Made by a program: the position numbers and the translations under genes
The notes under the pieces: model-generated
Databases searched by the model: none
The model's input: only the letters and a program-made list of their open reading frames with translations
What the model was told of the DNA's origin: nothing
Shown here: positions 1 through 7,391 of the stretch, piece by piece
How the letters are laid out: each line of letters starts with the position of its first letter
How positions within the stretch are numbered: position 1 is the first letter of the stretch
Assembly (NCBI GenBank): GCA_964567595.1
Contig: CAZMNF010000047.1
Location: 1-14,864, forward strand
From: CAZMNF01 sp964567595
GTDB taxonomy: Bacteria; Bipolaricaulota; Bipolaricaulia; RBG-16-55-9
Direction: 5' to 3'
Length of the DNA: 14,864 nucleotides

Positions 1-65
1 TCGGCGATCGCTACGAGGAGCCGGAGTGGGGCTTCAACCTCGGCTTCGAGTACCGAGTCTTCTAG
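1..65 (+). CDS. 3' end of an unidentified gene, possible outer-membrane protein
   Basis: Only the last 20 codons and a TAG stop (63-65) are present, reading GDRYEEPEWGFNLGFEYRVF. The alternating polar/aromatic pattern and the terminal Phe resemble the last beta-strand of an outer-membrane barrel, where a C-terminal aromatic residue is the usual signal for the BAM machinery. The next plus-strand gene, at 1289, also ends in Phe. A strong hairpin follows at 88-126. The fragment is too short to assign a family, and the barrel reading is an inference from a single strand. Confidence 0.5.
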   Translation, partial: GDRYEEPEWGFNLGFEYRVF

Positions 66-87
66 GGACAGCCCCCAACGACGATTC

Positions 88-126
88 GCGGTGCCGGCGT
101 CGGCCACGTCACGACGCCGGCACCGC
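88..126 (+). terminator. 14-bp GC hairpin, probable terminator of the upstream gene
   Basis: Bases 88-101 are the exact reverse complement of 113-126 (GCGGTGCCGGCGTC and its complement), with an 11-base loop. The hairpin lies 22 bases past the stop at 65. The tail begins TTTACGCTTT, so the U-tract is short and broken. The hairpin also lies beyond the HAD stop at 202 and could block readthrough from the minus strand. The remaining bases from 66 to 201 hold no gene I can support. Confidence 0.6.
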
Positions 127-201
127 TTTACGCTTTCGAGCGCCAAGTTCTCGCCCACTTGGGACCCGAGCCAACCACGGGCGGGGCCATCGGCCACGCC
201 G

Positions 202-906
202 CTATCGCTCACCGGAAACGTTGTCGCGAATCAGCCCGGTGATGGTCGCGACGGTCAGTTCGACCAATGAGCGGACAACCCGCTCTGCCCGCCGATGGCC
301 CTCGGTTGGTTGGTCGGTCACGGCGACAGCAGCCATACCGGCCCGATGAGCAGCCTCCACGCCCGCAGCCGCATCCTCGATCACGAGACAGCCCTTCGGC
401 GGAACACCGAGGCGCTGCGCCGCCGTACGGAACACCTCGGGATCGGGTTTGCCGGTGGCGACGTCATCGCCCGTGACTTGGGCGTCGAAAAACGGCGACA
501 GTCCGAGTTCCTCGATCATCATCGTCGCGTTCGCCCGGGGGGCCGAGGTGCCGAGCGCGAGCCGATAGTCCGCGTCATGGAGCGTCGCCACAAGGTCGCG
601 AGCGCCCGCCAGCGGCCGCAGGCGTCCGCGGGCTCGCTCGCGGAAGAGCCTTTCCTTGCGGTCCGACTGGCGTTGCACTTCCTCGGGCGAGAGATCATGG
701 TCGTAGAGCGTGTGGAAGACGTCGGCGTTGCGCCGTCCGAACGTTGCCCGAAACCAATCGCGCGTGACGCGCTCCTCGAGTCCCGCCTCCTCGGCCCAGG
801 CCTGCCAGGCCTCGAAGTGGAATTGGGAGGAATCGACCAAGACGCCGTCGAGGTCGAAGATCACGCCTTGGCGCTGGCTTTCACCGGATTTCCACTCCGC
901 TTCCAT
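202..906 (-). CDS. HAD-superfamily hydrolase, beta-phosphoglucomutase-like
   Basis: This 234-residue cytosolic phosphatase or phosphomutase has all the HAD motifs. Motif I is FDLDG with nucleophile Asp18 and acid/base Asp20. Motif II is the GTS at 119-121. Motif III is Lys153 in GKPDP. Motif IV is Glu177-Asp178 in VIEDAAAG, which binds Mg2+. The helical cap lies between about residues 28 and 100, as in the beta-PGM/phosphatase-like subfamily. The substrate cannot be read from sequence; sugar phosphates are usual. The ATG at 904-906 is fixed by an in-frame TAG two codons upstream, yet it has no good Shine-Dalgarno. A strong one lies further up, at 963-970, in front of a different short ORF. 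The gene is transcribed alone, divergently from the M1 peptidase gene. Confidence 0.85.
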   Translation of the reverse strand: MEAEWKSGESQRQGVIFDLDGVLVDSSQFHFEAWQAWAEEAGLEERVTRDWFRATFGRRNADVFHTLYDHDLSPEEVQRQSDRKERLFRERARGRLRPLAGARDLVATLHDADYRLALGTSAPRANATMMIEELGLSPFFDAQVTGDDVATGKPDPEVFRTAAQRLGVPPKGCLVIEDAAAGVEAAHRAGMAAVAVTDQPTEGHRRAERVVRSLVELTVATITGLIRDNVSGER

Positions 907-955
907 GTTCTAAGCACTCGCTTTCGCGATAGGGTAAGAGTGTCTTGCTAGACAT
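881..955 (-). CDS. Possible 24-codon leader ORF overlapping the HAD start
   Basis: An ATG at 953-955 follows a perfect AAAGGAGG (963-970 on the minus strand) with 7 bases between. It opens a 24-codon frame that starts MSSKTLLPYRESECLEHG and stops at TGA 881-883. The frame differs from that of the HAD gene and overlaps its first 26 bases. The ribosome-binding site is far better than that of the HAD gene itself, so this ORF may be translated first and couple to, or attenuate, HAD translation. Nothing in the peptide resembles a known family. It could also be chance, or the footprint of a frameshift or sequence error at the start of the HAD gene. Confidence 0.35.
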   Translation of the reverse strand: MSSKTLLPYRESECLEHGSGVEIR

Positions 956-957
956 TT

Positions 958-1077
958 AGGGGCCTCCTTTGGCGAGGCCGGGGCGCTGGGTAGGCGCCCC
1001 GAGGGTGCAACCTCTGGGCATGGGGCTCGACCGTCGAGCCCCATGCCGCTTATGGGCGATTTCGGTCCGAATCGGAC
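958..1077 (-). promoter_or_regulatory. Multi-hairpin 5' leader of the HAD gene
   Basis: Read on the minus strand, five inverted repeats follow one another. They are 1077-1073/1069-1065 (GTCCG), 1046-1034/1030-1018 (13 bp, 3-base loop), 1014-1011/1004-1001 (4 bp), 1000-994/986-980 (GGGGCGC, 7 bp) and 979-974/966-961 (GGCCTC, 6 bp). The last four are almost back to back. The final hairpin holds part of the AAAGGAGG at 963-970 in its 3' arm, so folding could control access of the ribosome. AGGGGC at 1090-1085 could also pair with GCCCCT at 963-958, but it probably lies mostly upstream of the transcript start. I do not recognise any known riboswitch class. Alternatives are a free-standing small RNA or merely GC-rich hairpins. 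Confidence 0.45.
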
Positions 1078-1090
1078 GCACTCAGCCCCT

Positions 1091-1118
1091 TGTATAAAGC
1101 CGCATCGCGAATTGTCAA
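1091..1118 (-). promoter_or_regulatory. Sigma-70-type promoter for the HAD gene
   Basis: On the minus strand a perfect -35 box TTGACA (1118-1113) is followed after 16 bases by TATACA (1096-1091). This matches the consensus -10 at four of six positions but lacks the final T. Transcription would start near 1084 and give a leader of about 130 bases before the short ORF and about 178 bases before the HAD ATG. This is the best promoter match I found in the window. Confidence 0.55.
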
Positions 1119-1215
1119 CGCCGGATGAAGCAAAACGTGAATCCAGATGTCGGTAGGGCCAAACCCCTCAGGTCTCACGAGTTTCGAGGGGCCATCGGGA
1201 GCGCGGCACCGCTCG

Positions 1216-1244
1216 TTGATGAGCCCCTTCCGGTTCCCTAAGAT
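1216..1244 (+). promoter_or_regulatory. Candidate promoter for the M1 peptidase gene
   Basis: TTGATG (1216-1221) and TAAGAT (1239-1244) are 17 bases apart, each with four of six consensus matches. Transcription would start near 1251, about 38 bases before the ATG at 1289. A 6-bp inverted repeat lies just upstream (CCCCTC 1164-1169 with GAGGGG 1186-1191) and could be an operator, but that is speculative. I see no gene between 956 and 1288. Confidence 0.4.
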
Positions 1245-1288
1245 AGCGCCACATTCGGACACGCAAAGTTCTCGCTAGGAGGGACCGC

Positions 1289-4198
1289 ATGCCCCAGTCG
1301 TGGCTGCGCGCGTCGGCGATCATCTCGCTTTTGGTCATCGGAGGTTGGGCGTTCGTCGCGATGCCGACGCTTGCCCAAGGGACAAGCCAAACCCCAAGTC
1401 AGACCGCTTATGAGCTGGATGTAACGGCCGATCTCAACCGTCATGCCCTCAGCGGCGAAGCCCGCATCACCTACGTCAACGAGGGCGATACGGCGTTGGA
1501 CGATCTCCACTTCTGGCTGCTGCCGAACCGCAACCAGGAGCCGAACCCTCACCTCGATCCGATCTACATCGACCAGAGCTACCCCCATGGATTTGACCCG
1601 TCGTCACTGGAGATTCGGGCCGTGACCGATGCCGACGACGAACCGCTGGATTATCATTTAGAACGCGGCCCAGGCATCTTCCAGCGTTACTCCCTGGCGG
1701 AGACGCTGTTGCGGGTGGAGCTGCCGGAGACGCTCGCCAGCGGTGCCCGCACGACGGTCTCCATCCACTTTACGACCCACATTCCGGAGAGCTATCAGGG
1801 CGACGAGAGCCACTTCAACGGCGTCTACGCCTGGCGCTTCGGCTGGCACCCGATTGCCATCCCGGCCGATCAGCTCCGGGATGGCGAGTTTGTCACCGAG
1901 GACCGCCAGTACTATCCGTATCTCCTGCCGAGCGCCCGCTACGACCTGACGATGACGGTTCCGCAGGACGTGTCCGTCGCCGTTGGTGCGGACACTCAAC
2001 GAGTGATCGACGAATCGGAGGGCCAAAAGACGATTCGCGCCTCAAACGCGCAGGCGGTGCGTTCCGTGCCGCTGACGTTCAGCCGCAAATTTGAGACTTA
2101 CACGCTGCAGCATCCGGACGTGCCCATTACGGTCTACTACCTGCCGGGCCACGAGGACGCGGCCCGGTTGATGGCCAGTTACGCCGCGGAGAGCCTCGAT
2201 TACTTCCGCGAGCAATGGGGGGCCTATCCCCACGATCGTCTCTTGATCGCCGGGACGCCGTCGATCAAGGCCGAGTTCTCCGGCGCGACGGGTGATGCGC
2301 TCGTGCTGCTCAACCGCCAGTTCTTTGCGGAGAAGGACCTGGCGGTCAAGGGCTTCGCCGATCGCCTCATGGACTTCACCATCGCCCACGAGATCGCCCA
2401 CCAATGGTGGGGCGTCGGCATCGGCGTCGATCTGAACGCGGAGAACGTGCTGAGTGAAGGGCTGTCGCAGTACTTCTCCCTCACCTACTTTGAGGACAAG
2501 TACGGCGAGTACGGGCCGAACCTGTTCCAGTTCGAACGCCGCGGCTTGCTGGAGGAGGCCATCGAGTCCCAGCTCGGCTACATCAACCTGCGCCAGCACC
2601 TGCAGGCCGATCTGCCCTACCTGGACGCGTTCAAGAATCGCTTCGACGAGGCCATCGTCAAGCCGACGCGCGAGGTGGACTTTGCCCAATCCTCAACGAC
2701 GCGGCTCTACAACAAGGGCTACCTGATGCTGCGAGCGCTGGAGGGCCGCATCGGCGAGGCCGACATGCACGAGCTCCTGCGACGCTCGCATGAGCGCGGC
2801 GTCGGCCGTGCCCTCGGCATGGATCGGTTCCAGGCGCTTGCCGAATCCGTCGCGGGCGAGGATCTGTCCGAGTTCTTCGAAAAGGCCTTCTACCGCAACA
2901 CCAACGACGGCGAGCTCGGCCGGGCGCCCTTCGCCGACTACAGCGTCAAGGACGTGAGCGTCGAGGCCCAGCCCGACGGCCGCTATCGCAATGAGGTCAC
3001 GCTCGGGCGGCGCGGCTCGTTGAAGATGCCCGTCGACGTCGAGGCGAGGACCCGCGCCGGCGGCGTCCAGACCGCGACCTGGCAACTGGGGGACCAGACG
3101 GATGGGCCTCACACGCTGACGATCTCGACCGCCAGCCCGATCAAGGAGGTCGTCGTCGACCCCGAGCAGATGGCCCCGGACGTTCGACGGCTCAACAACG
3201 TCTACGAGCGGAACGGGTTCCCGTTCACCAACCGCCGGGTCGAGCTGATCGCCAGCGGCAAGAACGCGCAACCCTTGGATGCCTACCTGATTCGGGCCGA
3301 CCCGACCCAGCAGGCGATCCAGGGCGGATACCTCCTCGACCACCAATGGACGATCGGGCAGAACACCGTTCAAGTGGTCAAGAACCTGGGCCGCGGCGAG
3401 AGCGTGGGCGTGCAGGCCGCCCTGCTGGACAGCTACGGCGTCATCGGCCAGCTCGCCTGGACCCAGACGTTTTACGAGCAACCGGAGACGGGCCAGCAGG
3501 GCGAGACATGGGTGCCGACCGACAGCCTCCAGCTCAGTCTGATGCGCCGGCCCGACAGCACGGGCCAGCCCTCCCGCGATAAGCAGCTGGGCGCCACGGG
3601 CGAGAACATGACGCTCGTCGGCGCCAACTGGTCCCACCAGCAGTCGGTCAGCGACCTCATGTCCTGGAACGCGTCCGCCTGGATCAACCCGGCCTCGTTC
3701 GTGCGCGCCGAGTTCGGCATCGGACGCCAAGTCCGCCTCGGGCCCAACCTCCACGTGACCCAGCAAGCGACCGTCGGGTGGGGCTCGAACGAGCTGGGCG
3801 TCTTCGGCTTCACGCTCGGCGAGCTGAGAAGTCACGCCGACTTCGACGACTACCCGTATCCCGGGCGCGCGAAGGCGATCGGGAGCTTGGCGCTGGAGCT
3901 TCCCTTCCGGCGTGACATGGAGTACAACCTGCTCAACGTCGGGATGCTCCATCGCGTCGATCACCGGCTCTACGCCCAGGTCGGCCATACTTGGTCGGAC
4001 CCCACCCGGATCGCGGAGACGGCCTTGCGAGACCTGGAGGCCGAAATCGGCGGCGAGGTCACCGCGAGCGGGAGCACGCTCGGCGGGCTGTTCGACTGGA
4101 GCGCGACGTTCGGACTGGCATTTCCCATATCCGAGGTCAATGAGGACGGCACGGCCGGAATGAAGCAATACGTCCAGGTTTCGACGCCGTTTTTCTGA
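1289..4198 (+). CDS. Secreted M1-family metallopeptidase with C-terminal beta-barrel-like domain
   Basis: The 969-residue product begins with a signal peptide (hydrophobic residues about 7-27, likely cut after PTLA, near residue 29). A beta-rich M1 N-domain follows to about residue 290. The thermolysin-like catalytic domain carries zinc ligands His367, His371 and Glu390 in HEIAH-x18-E, with the M1-typical QWWG next to it. Tyr474 in LYNKG is the likely catalytic tyrosine. The GxMEN exopeptidase loop is not conserved; the matching stretch reads FSGATGD (330-336). From about residue 610 to the end the sequence alternates like amphipathic beta-strands. It has segments resembling the Omp85/surface-antigen barrel (for example SLALELPFRRDM and LYAQVGHTWSDP) and ends in Phe-Phe. 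The start is supported by AGGAGGG at 1277-1283, five bases upstream. The peptidase assignment is strong; the barrel assignment rests on pattern alone. It stands alone, with hairpins and oppositely directed genes on either side. Confidence 0.85.
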   Translation: MPQSWLRASAIISLLVIGGWAFVAMPTLAQGTSQTPSQTAYELDVTADLNRHALSGEARITYVNEGDTALDDLHFWLLPNRNQEPNPHLDPIYIDQSYPHGFDPSSLEIRAVTDADDEPLDYHLERGPGIFQRYSLAETLLRVELPETLASGARTTVSIHFTTHIPESYQGDESHFNGVYAWRFGWHPIAIPADQLRDGEFVTEDRQYYPYLLPSARYDLTMTVPQDVSVAVGADTQRVIDESEGQKTIRASNAQAVRSVPLTFSRKFETYTLQHPDVPITVYYLPGHEDAARLMASYAAESLDYFREQWGAYPHDRLLIAGTPSIKAEFSGATGDALVLLNRQFFAEKDLAVKGFADRLMDFTIAHEIAHQWWGVGIGVDLNAENVLSEGLSQYFSLTYFEDKYGEYGPNLFQFERRGLLEEAIESQLGYINLRQHLQADLPYLDAFKNRFDEAIVKPTREVDFAQSSTTRLYNKGYLMLRALEGRIGEADMHELLRRSHERGVGRALGMDRFQALAESVAGEDLSEFFEKAFYRNTNDGELGRAPFADYSVKDVSVEAQPDGRYRNEVTLGRRGSLKMPVDVEARTRAGGVQTATWQLGDQTDGPHTLTISTASPIKEVVVDPEQMAPDVRRLNNVYERNGFPFTNRRVELIASGKNAQPLDAYLIRADPTQQAIQGGYLLDHQWTIGQNTVQVVKNLGRGESVGVQAALLDSYGVIGQLAWTQTFYEQPETGQQGETWVPTDSLQLSLMRRPDSTGQPSRDKQLGATGENMTLVGANWSHQQSVSDLMSWNASAWINPASFVRAEFGIGRQVRLGPNLHVTQQATVGWGSNELGVFGFTLGELRSHADFDDYPYPGRAKAIGSLALELPFRRDMEYNLLNVGMLHRVDHRLYAQVGHTWSDPTRIAETALRDLEAEIGGEVTASGSTLGGLFDWSATFGLAFPISEVNEDGTAGMKQYVQVSTPFF

Positions 4199-4251
4199 GC
4201 CTGCGTCAACGCCGCGGCCTCATCGGGTGAGCCCTGACTTCCCCTGACGTT

Positions 4252-4288
4252 CCCCGACATCCGGGTGGCCAGGCTCCGGATGTCGGGG
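4252..4288. terminator. 13-bp hairpin between convergent genes
   Basis: CCCCGACATCCGG (4252-4264) pairs perfectly with 4276-4288 around an 11-base loop. It lies 53 bases past the M1 stop and just before the panE stop read from the other side, so it can serve both. No U-tract follows on either strand. The bases just before it (about 4231-4260) hold three imperfect copies of a CCCCTGACNTT-like unit. Confidence 0.6.
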
Positions 4289-4290
4289 GG

Positions 4291-5205
4291 CTATGCCAGA
4301 TACCGGATCGCTCGTGTCAAGAGCCGATTGACCGGCACGGCAACGTTCGCTTGCGTGGCCTGATCCACGATCGTGCCGTTGATGAAGGCGATCTCGGTCG
4401 GCGCGTCCGCTTCGACGTCCTGGAGCATCGAGGATTTGTTGCCGGCCGTTCGCTGACAGACGCTTTCGACGTTCTCGATTGTCGACGCCTCGTCAACGTC
4501 CAAACCGCTGGCTCTCGCGACGGCAACGCCCTCGCGGACCGCGCCGCGCATCGTCGCCCGCAGGTCCGTGTCCTCCAGCAGCTGTCCGTTCCTGACGCGG
4601 AAAAGGGCCGTCAGCGCGTTGATCCCCACGTTGACAAGCAGCTTATGCCAGATCAGTTCGTCGACGTCCTCGACGCGTTCGCACTCGAGACCGGCCTGCC
4701 GGAAGACGTCGAGGATCTCCGCGACGAACGCTTCGTCAGTAGGGGACGCGACCGATCCGACCCGCGTCGGCCCGGCGCCGGCGTGGCGAATCCGCCCCGG
4801 CTCCAGGAACGTCGCTCCGTGGGCGGTCGTGCCGCGCAGCAGCCGGTTCGGATCCACGTGCTTGCGCATCACCTCGCGCAGGCCCGCGCCGTTTTGCAGG
4901 CTCAACACCCAGGTTCGCTCCGCCTCGATGGCAGGCAAGGCGCCGCGCAGCGCCTCGTCCGTCAAGGGAGCCTTGACGAAGAGCACGACAAGATCCGCCG
5001 AGCCGACGTCCGCGATTCGGGTTGTGGCGTGCGGTGAGACATTGCGCTCGTCCGCGTCCGACTCGATGACGAGGCCGGCGTCGTTGATCGTCCGGATATG
5101 GTCCGTGGCGATCGGATCGACAAGCCAGACGTCTGCGTCCGTGGTCGCCAGCAGCCCACCGAGCAAGCTCCCCATCGCGCCGGCGCCGACGATGGCGATC
5201 TTCAT
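4291..5205 (-). CDS. panE: 2-dehydropantoate 2-reductase (ketopantoate reductase)
   Basis: The enzyme reduces ketopantoate to (R)-pantoate with NADPH, the second step of the pantoate branch of pantothenate and CoA synthesis. The 304-residue length is normal for the family. The Rossmann fold opens with the GAGAMG loop (Gly7, Gly9, Gly12). SLQNG with Asn105 follows. The catalytic Lys188 lies in WHKLLVNVGINALTAL, with Asn192 and Asn196 after it. The C-terminal domain carries NKSSMLQD (256-263) and Glu271 of the PTEIAFINGTIV stretch. The ATG overlaps the panB stop as ATGA, so the two are translationally coupled and panE is the last gene of the cluster. The family also contains reductases and dehydrogenases of unknown substrate; pairing with panB makes ketopantoate reductase most likely. 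The reaction is reversible. Confidence 0.9.
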   Translation of the reverse strand: MKIAIVGAGAMGSLLGGLLATTDADVWLVDPIATDHIRTINDAGLVIESDADERNVSPHATTRIADVGSADLVVLFVKAPLTDEALRGALPAIEAERTWVLSLQNGAGLREVMRKHVDPNRLLRGTTAHGATFLEPGRIRHAGAGPTRVGSVASPTDEAFVAEILDVFRQAGLECERVEDVDELIWHKLLVNVGINALTALFRVRNGQLLEDTDLRATMRGAVREGVAVARASGLDVDEASTIENVESVCQRTAGNKSSMLQDVEADAPTEIAFINGTIVDQATQANVAVPVNRLLTRAIRYLA

Positions 5206-6041
5206 GAGAGCTTATTCACCACGTCCTCGTCGACGTCGAAGCTGTGCTCCTCGACGGTCGGGAACGACTCGTCCTTGATCTCGTTCTTGAACCGTTCCAG
5301 CGCGGTCTCGATCTCGCCCGCGAGATCGGCGTACTGCTTGACGAACTTCGGCGAGACCCCGAACGACAGCCCCACAACGTCGTGGAAGACGAGCACTTGG
5401 CCATCGCAGTGCGGTCCCGCCCCGATGCCGATGACCGGCACGGACAACCGCTCGGTGATCACCCGCGCAATCGGGTGCGGAATGCCTTCCAAGACGAGCG
5501 CGAAGACGCCGGCTTGCTCGAGCGCTTGAGCGTCGTCAACGAGACGCTGTGCGGCCTCGACGTTCTTGCCCTGGACTTTGAAGCCGCCCATCTGTGAGAT
5601 GCGCTGGGGGGTCAGGCCGATGTGACCCATCGTTGGTATGCCGCCGCGGTGGACGAGCGCATGAACGATCTCGGCCATTTCCTGGCCGCCCTCCAGTTTG
5701 ACCGAGTCGACGCGGGCTTCCTTCATGAGACGGCCGGCATTTCGCAGCGCCTGTTCCGGGGAGACGTTGAACGACATGAACGGCATGTCGCCCACGACGA
5801 ACGGCCGCTCAACCGCGCGCATGACAGCCTGGGCGTGGTGGATGATGTCATCAAGCTCGACCGAGACGGTGTCCGCATGGCCGAGCGTCGTGTTGCCGAC
5901 CGAGTCCCCCACCAGGATGATCTCAATTCCGACCCCGTCGACGAGCCGCGCCGTCGGGTAGTCATAGGCCGTGATCATGCTGATGTTCTCCTGGTCATGC
6001 TTCATCTGCTGCAGCGTTGTCACCGTCGTCTTCTGGGCCAT
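5202..6041 (-). CDS. panB: 3-methyl-2-oxobutanoate hydroxymethyltransferase
   Basis: PanB adds a hydroxymethyl group from 5,10-methylene-tetrahydrofolate to alpha-ketoisovalerate to give ketopantoate. The 279-residue protein is a full-length TIM barrel of the family. Mg2+ ligands correspond to Asp46 (VGDSVGN) and Asp85 (VVGDMPF). Lys115 in DSVKLEGG contacts the substrate and Glu185 in LVLEGIP is the catalytic acid. MGHIGLTPQ (138-146) and IGIGAGPHCDGQVLV (204-218) are further PanB signatures. The start has AAAGGA ten bases upstream, lying inside the last codons of the M20 gene six bases away. The stop overlaps the panE start. PanC and PanD, needed to finish pantothenate, are not in the window. 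Confidence 0.95.
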   Translation of the reverse strand: MAQKTTVTTLQQMKHDQENISMITAYDYPTARLVDGVGIEIILVGDSVGNTTLGHADTVSVELDDIIHHAQAVMRAVERPFVVGDMPFMSFNVSPEQALRNAGRLMKEARVDSVKLEGGQEMAEIVHALVHRGGIPTMGHIGLTPQRISQMGGFKVQGKNVEAAQRLVDDAQALEQAGVFALVLEGIPHPIARVITERLSVPVIGIGAGPHCDGQVLVFHDVVGLSFGVSPKFVKQYADLAGEIETALERFKNEIKDESFPTVEEHSFDVDEDVVNKLS

Positions 6042-6047
6042 GTCGGT

Positions 6048-7370
6048 TCAGTCCTTTGCTGGGGAGTTCTGGGTTAGAAAGTTGAGGGCGCCCGCCGCGT
6101 AGAGCTTCGCGGTCTCGACCAGTTGGTCAATCTCGACCCACTCGTCGCTCTGATGCGGGACGAGCTTATCGCCGGCCCCCGTCGTGACAATCGGAATGTT
6201 GCGCCAGGCATGGAGGAACGTTCCATCCGTCGCGCCGGGCACCCCACAGTAAACGGGGTCACCGTCGGTCACCAACCGAGCGGCGTCGGCCATGGCCTGC
6301 ACGATTGGCTCGTCCGTTGACGTCTGGGTCCAAGGCCGATCTTCGTACACCTCGGCTTCGGCAAGATAGGGCAGGCCTTCGGACAGCCCCGGTCGCAGGC
6401 GCTCGCGAACCTCGCGCTCGAATCCCTCGCGCAAGCTGCGCCTCACCGATCGCTCAACGTCGTCGGCGATGCGCGCCAGCGCGTCCTTGAGCTCGTCGTG
6501 CGACTGGCCCGGAATCGTGCGTATGTCGAGCAGCGTCTCGCAGTCGGAGGGAACCACGTTCAATTGCGGCTCACCCTTGACCGGCCCGCGCACGACCGTC
6601 GGCGTCAGGCTCGGGAACCCGAGCAGCTCGTCCATGCCGTGGCGCCGAATCTCGCGGCGCTCCAGTTTTAAGACTTTGCGCAAGACCGCGCCCATCGACG
6701 GGACGGGGTTGACGCCGGCCAAGGGCATCGCCCCGTGGCTCATCTTCCCCTCGGTCGTGAGGCGGGCCCGCAACGCGCCCTTTTGGGCAATGCCGAGCTC
6801 GTTGTTTTCGGGCTCGCAGATGATGGCGGCGTCGACGTCATCGGCCCAACCGGCCTCGATGAAGCGCTTGATGCCCAACATCATCCCCTCCTCGTCGACG
6901 GGCGAGACCATGACGATGGATCCGGGGACGTCCACGCCGGCATCCAGAATCGCTTTGATGGCCATGATCGCGGCAGCGAGGTTGCCCTTGGTGTCGCACG
7001 CGCCGCGGCCGTAGATCCGACCATGGGCGATCTCGCCCCCGAAGGGATCGACCGTCCAGGCGTCTCGATCCCCTTCCGTGACGACGTCGGTGTGGCCCTC
7101 GAGCAGGACGCAAGGGCGGCGGGTTGCCCCCTCAACGCGGCCGACGACGTTCGGGCGGCCGGGGGCCACCTCGTCCGTGGCCACCGTCATGCCCATGTCA
7201 GCGAGGGTGTCGCGCACGTATTCCGCTGCTCGGGCCTCCGTTCCGTCCTCGTTCTGGGGCTCAATGACGCTTCGGATGCGAATCAGCTGCTGGGTCAGGT
7301 CGACGAGCTCGTCACGGTCGATCGCGGCCTGCACGCGTTCGAGGTCCGGCTCGGGATGTGGATCGCTCAT
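6048..7370 (-). CDS. M20-family peptidase/deacylase (ArgE/DapE-like)
   Basis: This 440-residue, two-zinc amidohydrolase has the M20 ligand set: His93 in GHTDVV with Asp95, bridging Asp126 in GRGACDTKG, Glu160-Glu161 in VDEEGM, Glu186 in CEPENN and His406 near the C-terminus in VPHQSDEW. The lid domain, including GKMSHGAMPLAGVNPV, lies between the two catalytic halves. Annotation pipelines would probably say acetylornithine deacetylase or succinyl-diaminopimelate desuccinylase, but no arginine or lysine genes are nearby. It sits between a peptide-type permease and panB, so hydrolysis of an imported amide is more likely. The family also includes carnosine-type dipeptidases and beta-ureidopropionase-like enzymes. 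GGAAAGGAG lies eight bases before the ATG. The exact substrate is unknown. Confidence 0.85.
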   Translation of the reverse strand: MSDPHPEPDLERVQAAIDRDELVDLTQQLIRIRSVIEPQNEDGTEARAAEYVRDTLADMGMTVATDEVAPGRPNVVGRVEGATRRPCVLLEGHTDVVTEGDRDAWTVDPFGGEIAHGRIYGRGACDTKGNLAAAIMAIKAILDAGVDVPGSIVMVSPVDEEGMMLGIKRFIEAGWADDVDAAIICEPENNELGIAQKGALRARLTTEGKMSHGAMPLAGVNPVPSMGAVLRKVLKLERREIRRHGMDELLGFPSLTPTVVRGPVKGEPQLNVVPSDCETLLDIRTIPGQSHDELKDALARIADDVERSVRRSLREGFEREVRERLRPGLSEGLPYLAEAEVYEDRPWTQTSTDEPIVQAMADAARLVTDGDPVYCGVPGATDGTFLHAWRNIPIVTTGAGDKLVPHQSDEWVEIDQLVETAKLYAAGALNFLTQNSPAKD

Positions 7371-7391
7371 GCGTTCGGCTCCTTTCCGAGG

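Noticed and set aside
1031..1090. Possible TPP riboswitch hinted by GGGGCTGAG in the HAD leader
   Set aside because: The CUGAGA core is not complete and the other conserved TPP elements are absent. The neighbouring gene has no thiamine link that I can see.
2693..4168. Long 491-codon minus-strand ORF inside the M1 gene
   Set aside because: It is a shadow frame created by GC-rich third positions. The plus-strand frame carries recognisable M1 motifs and a signal peptide.
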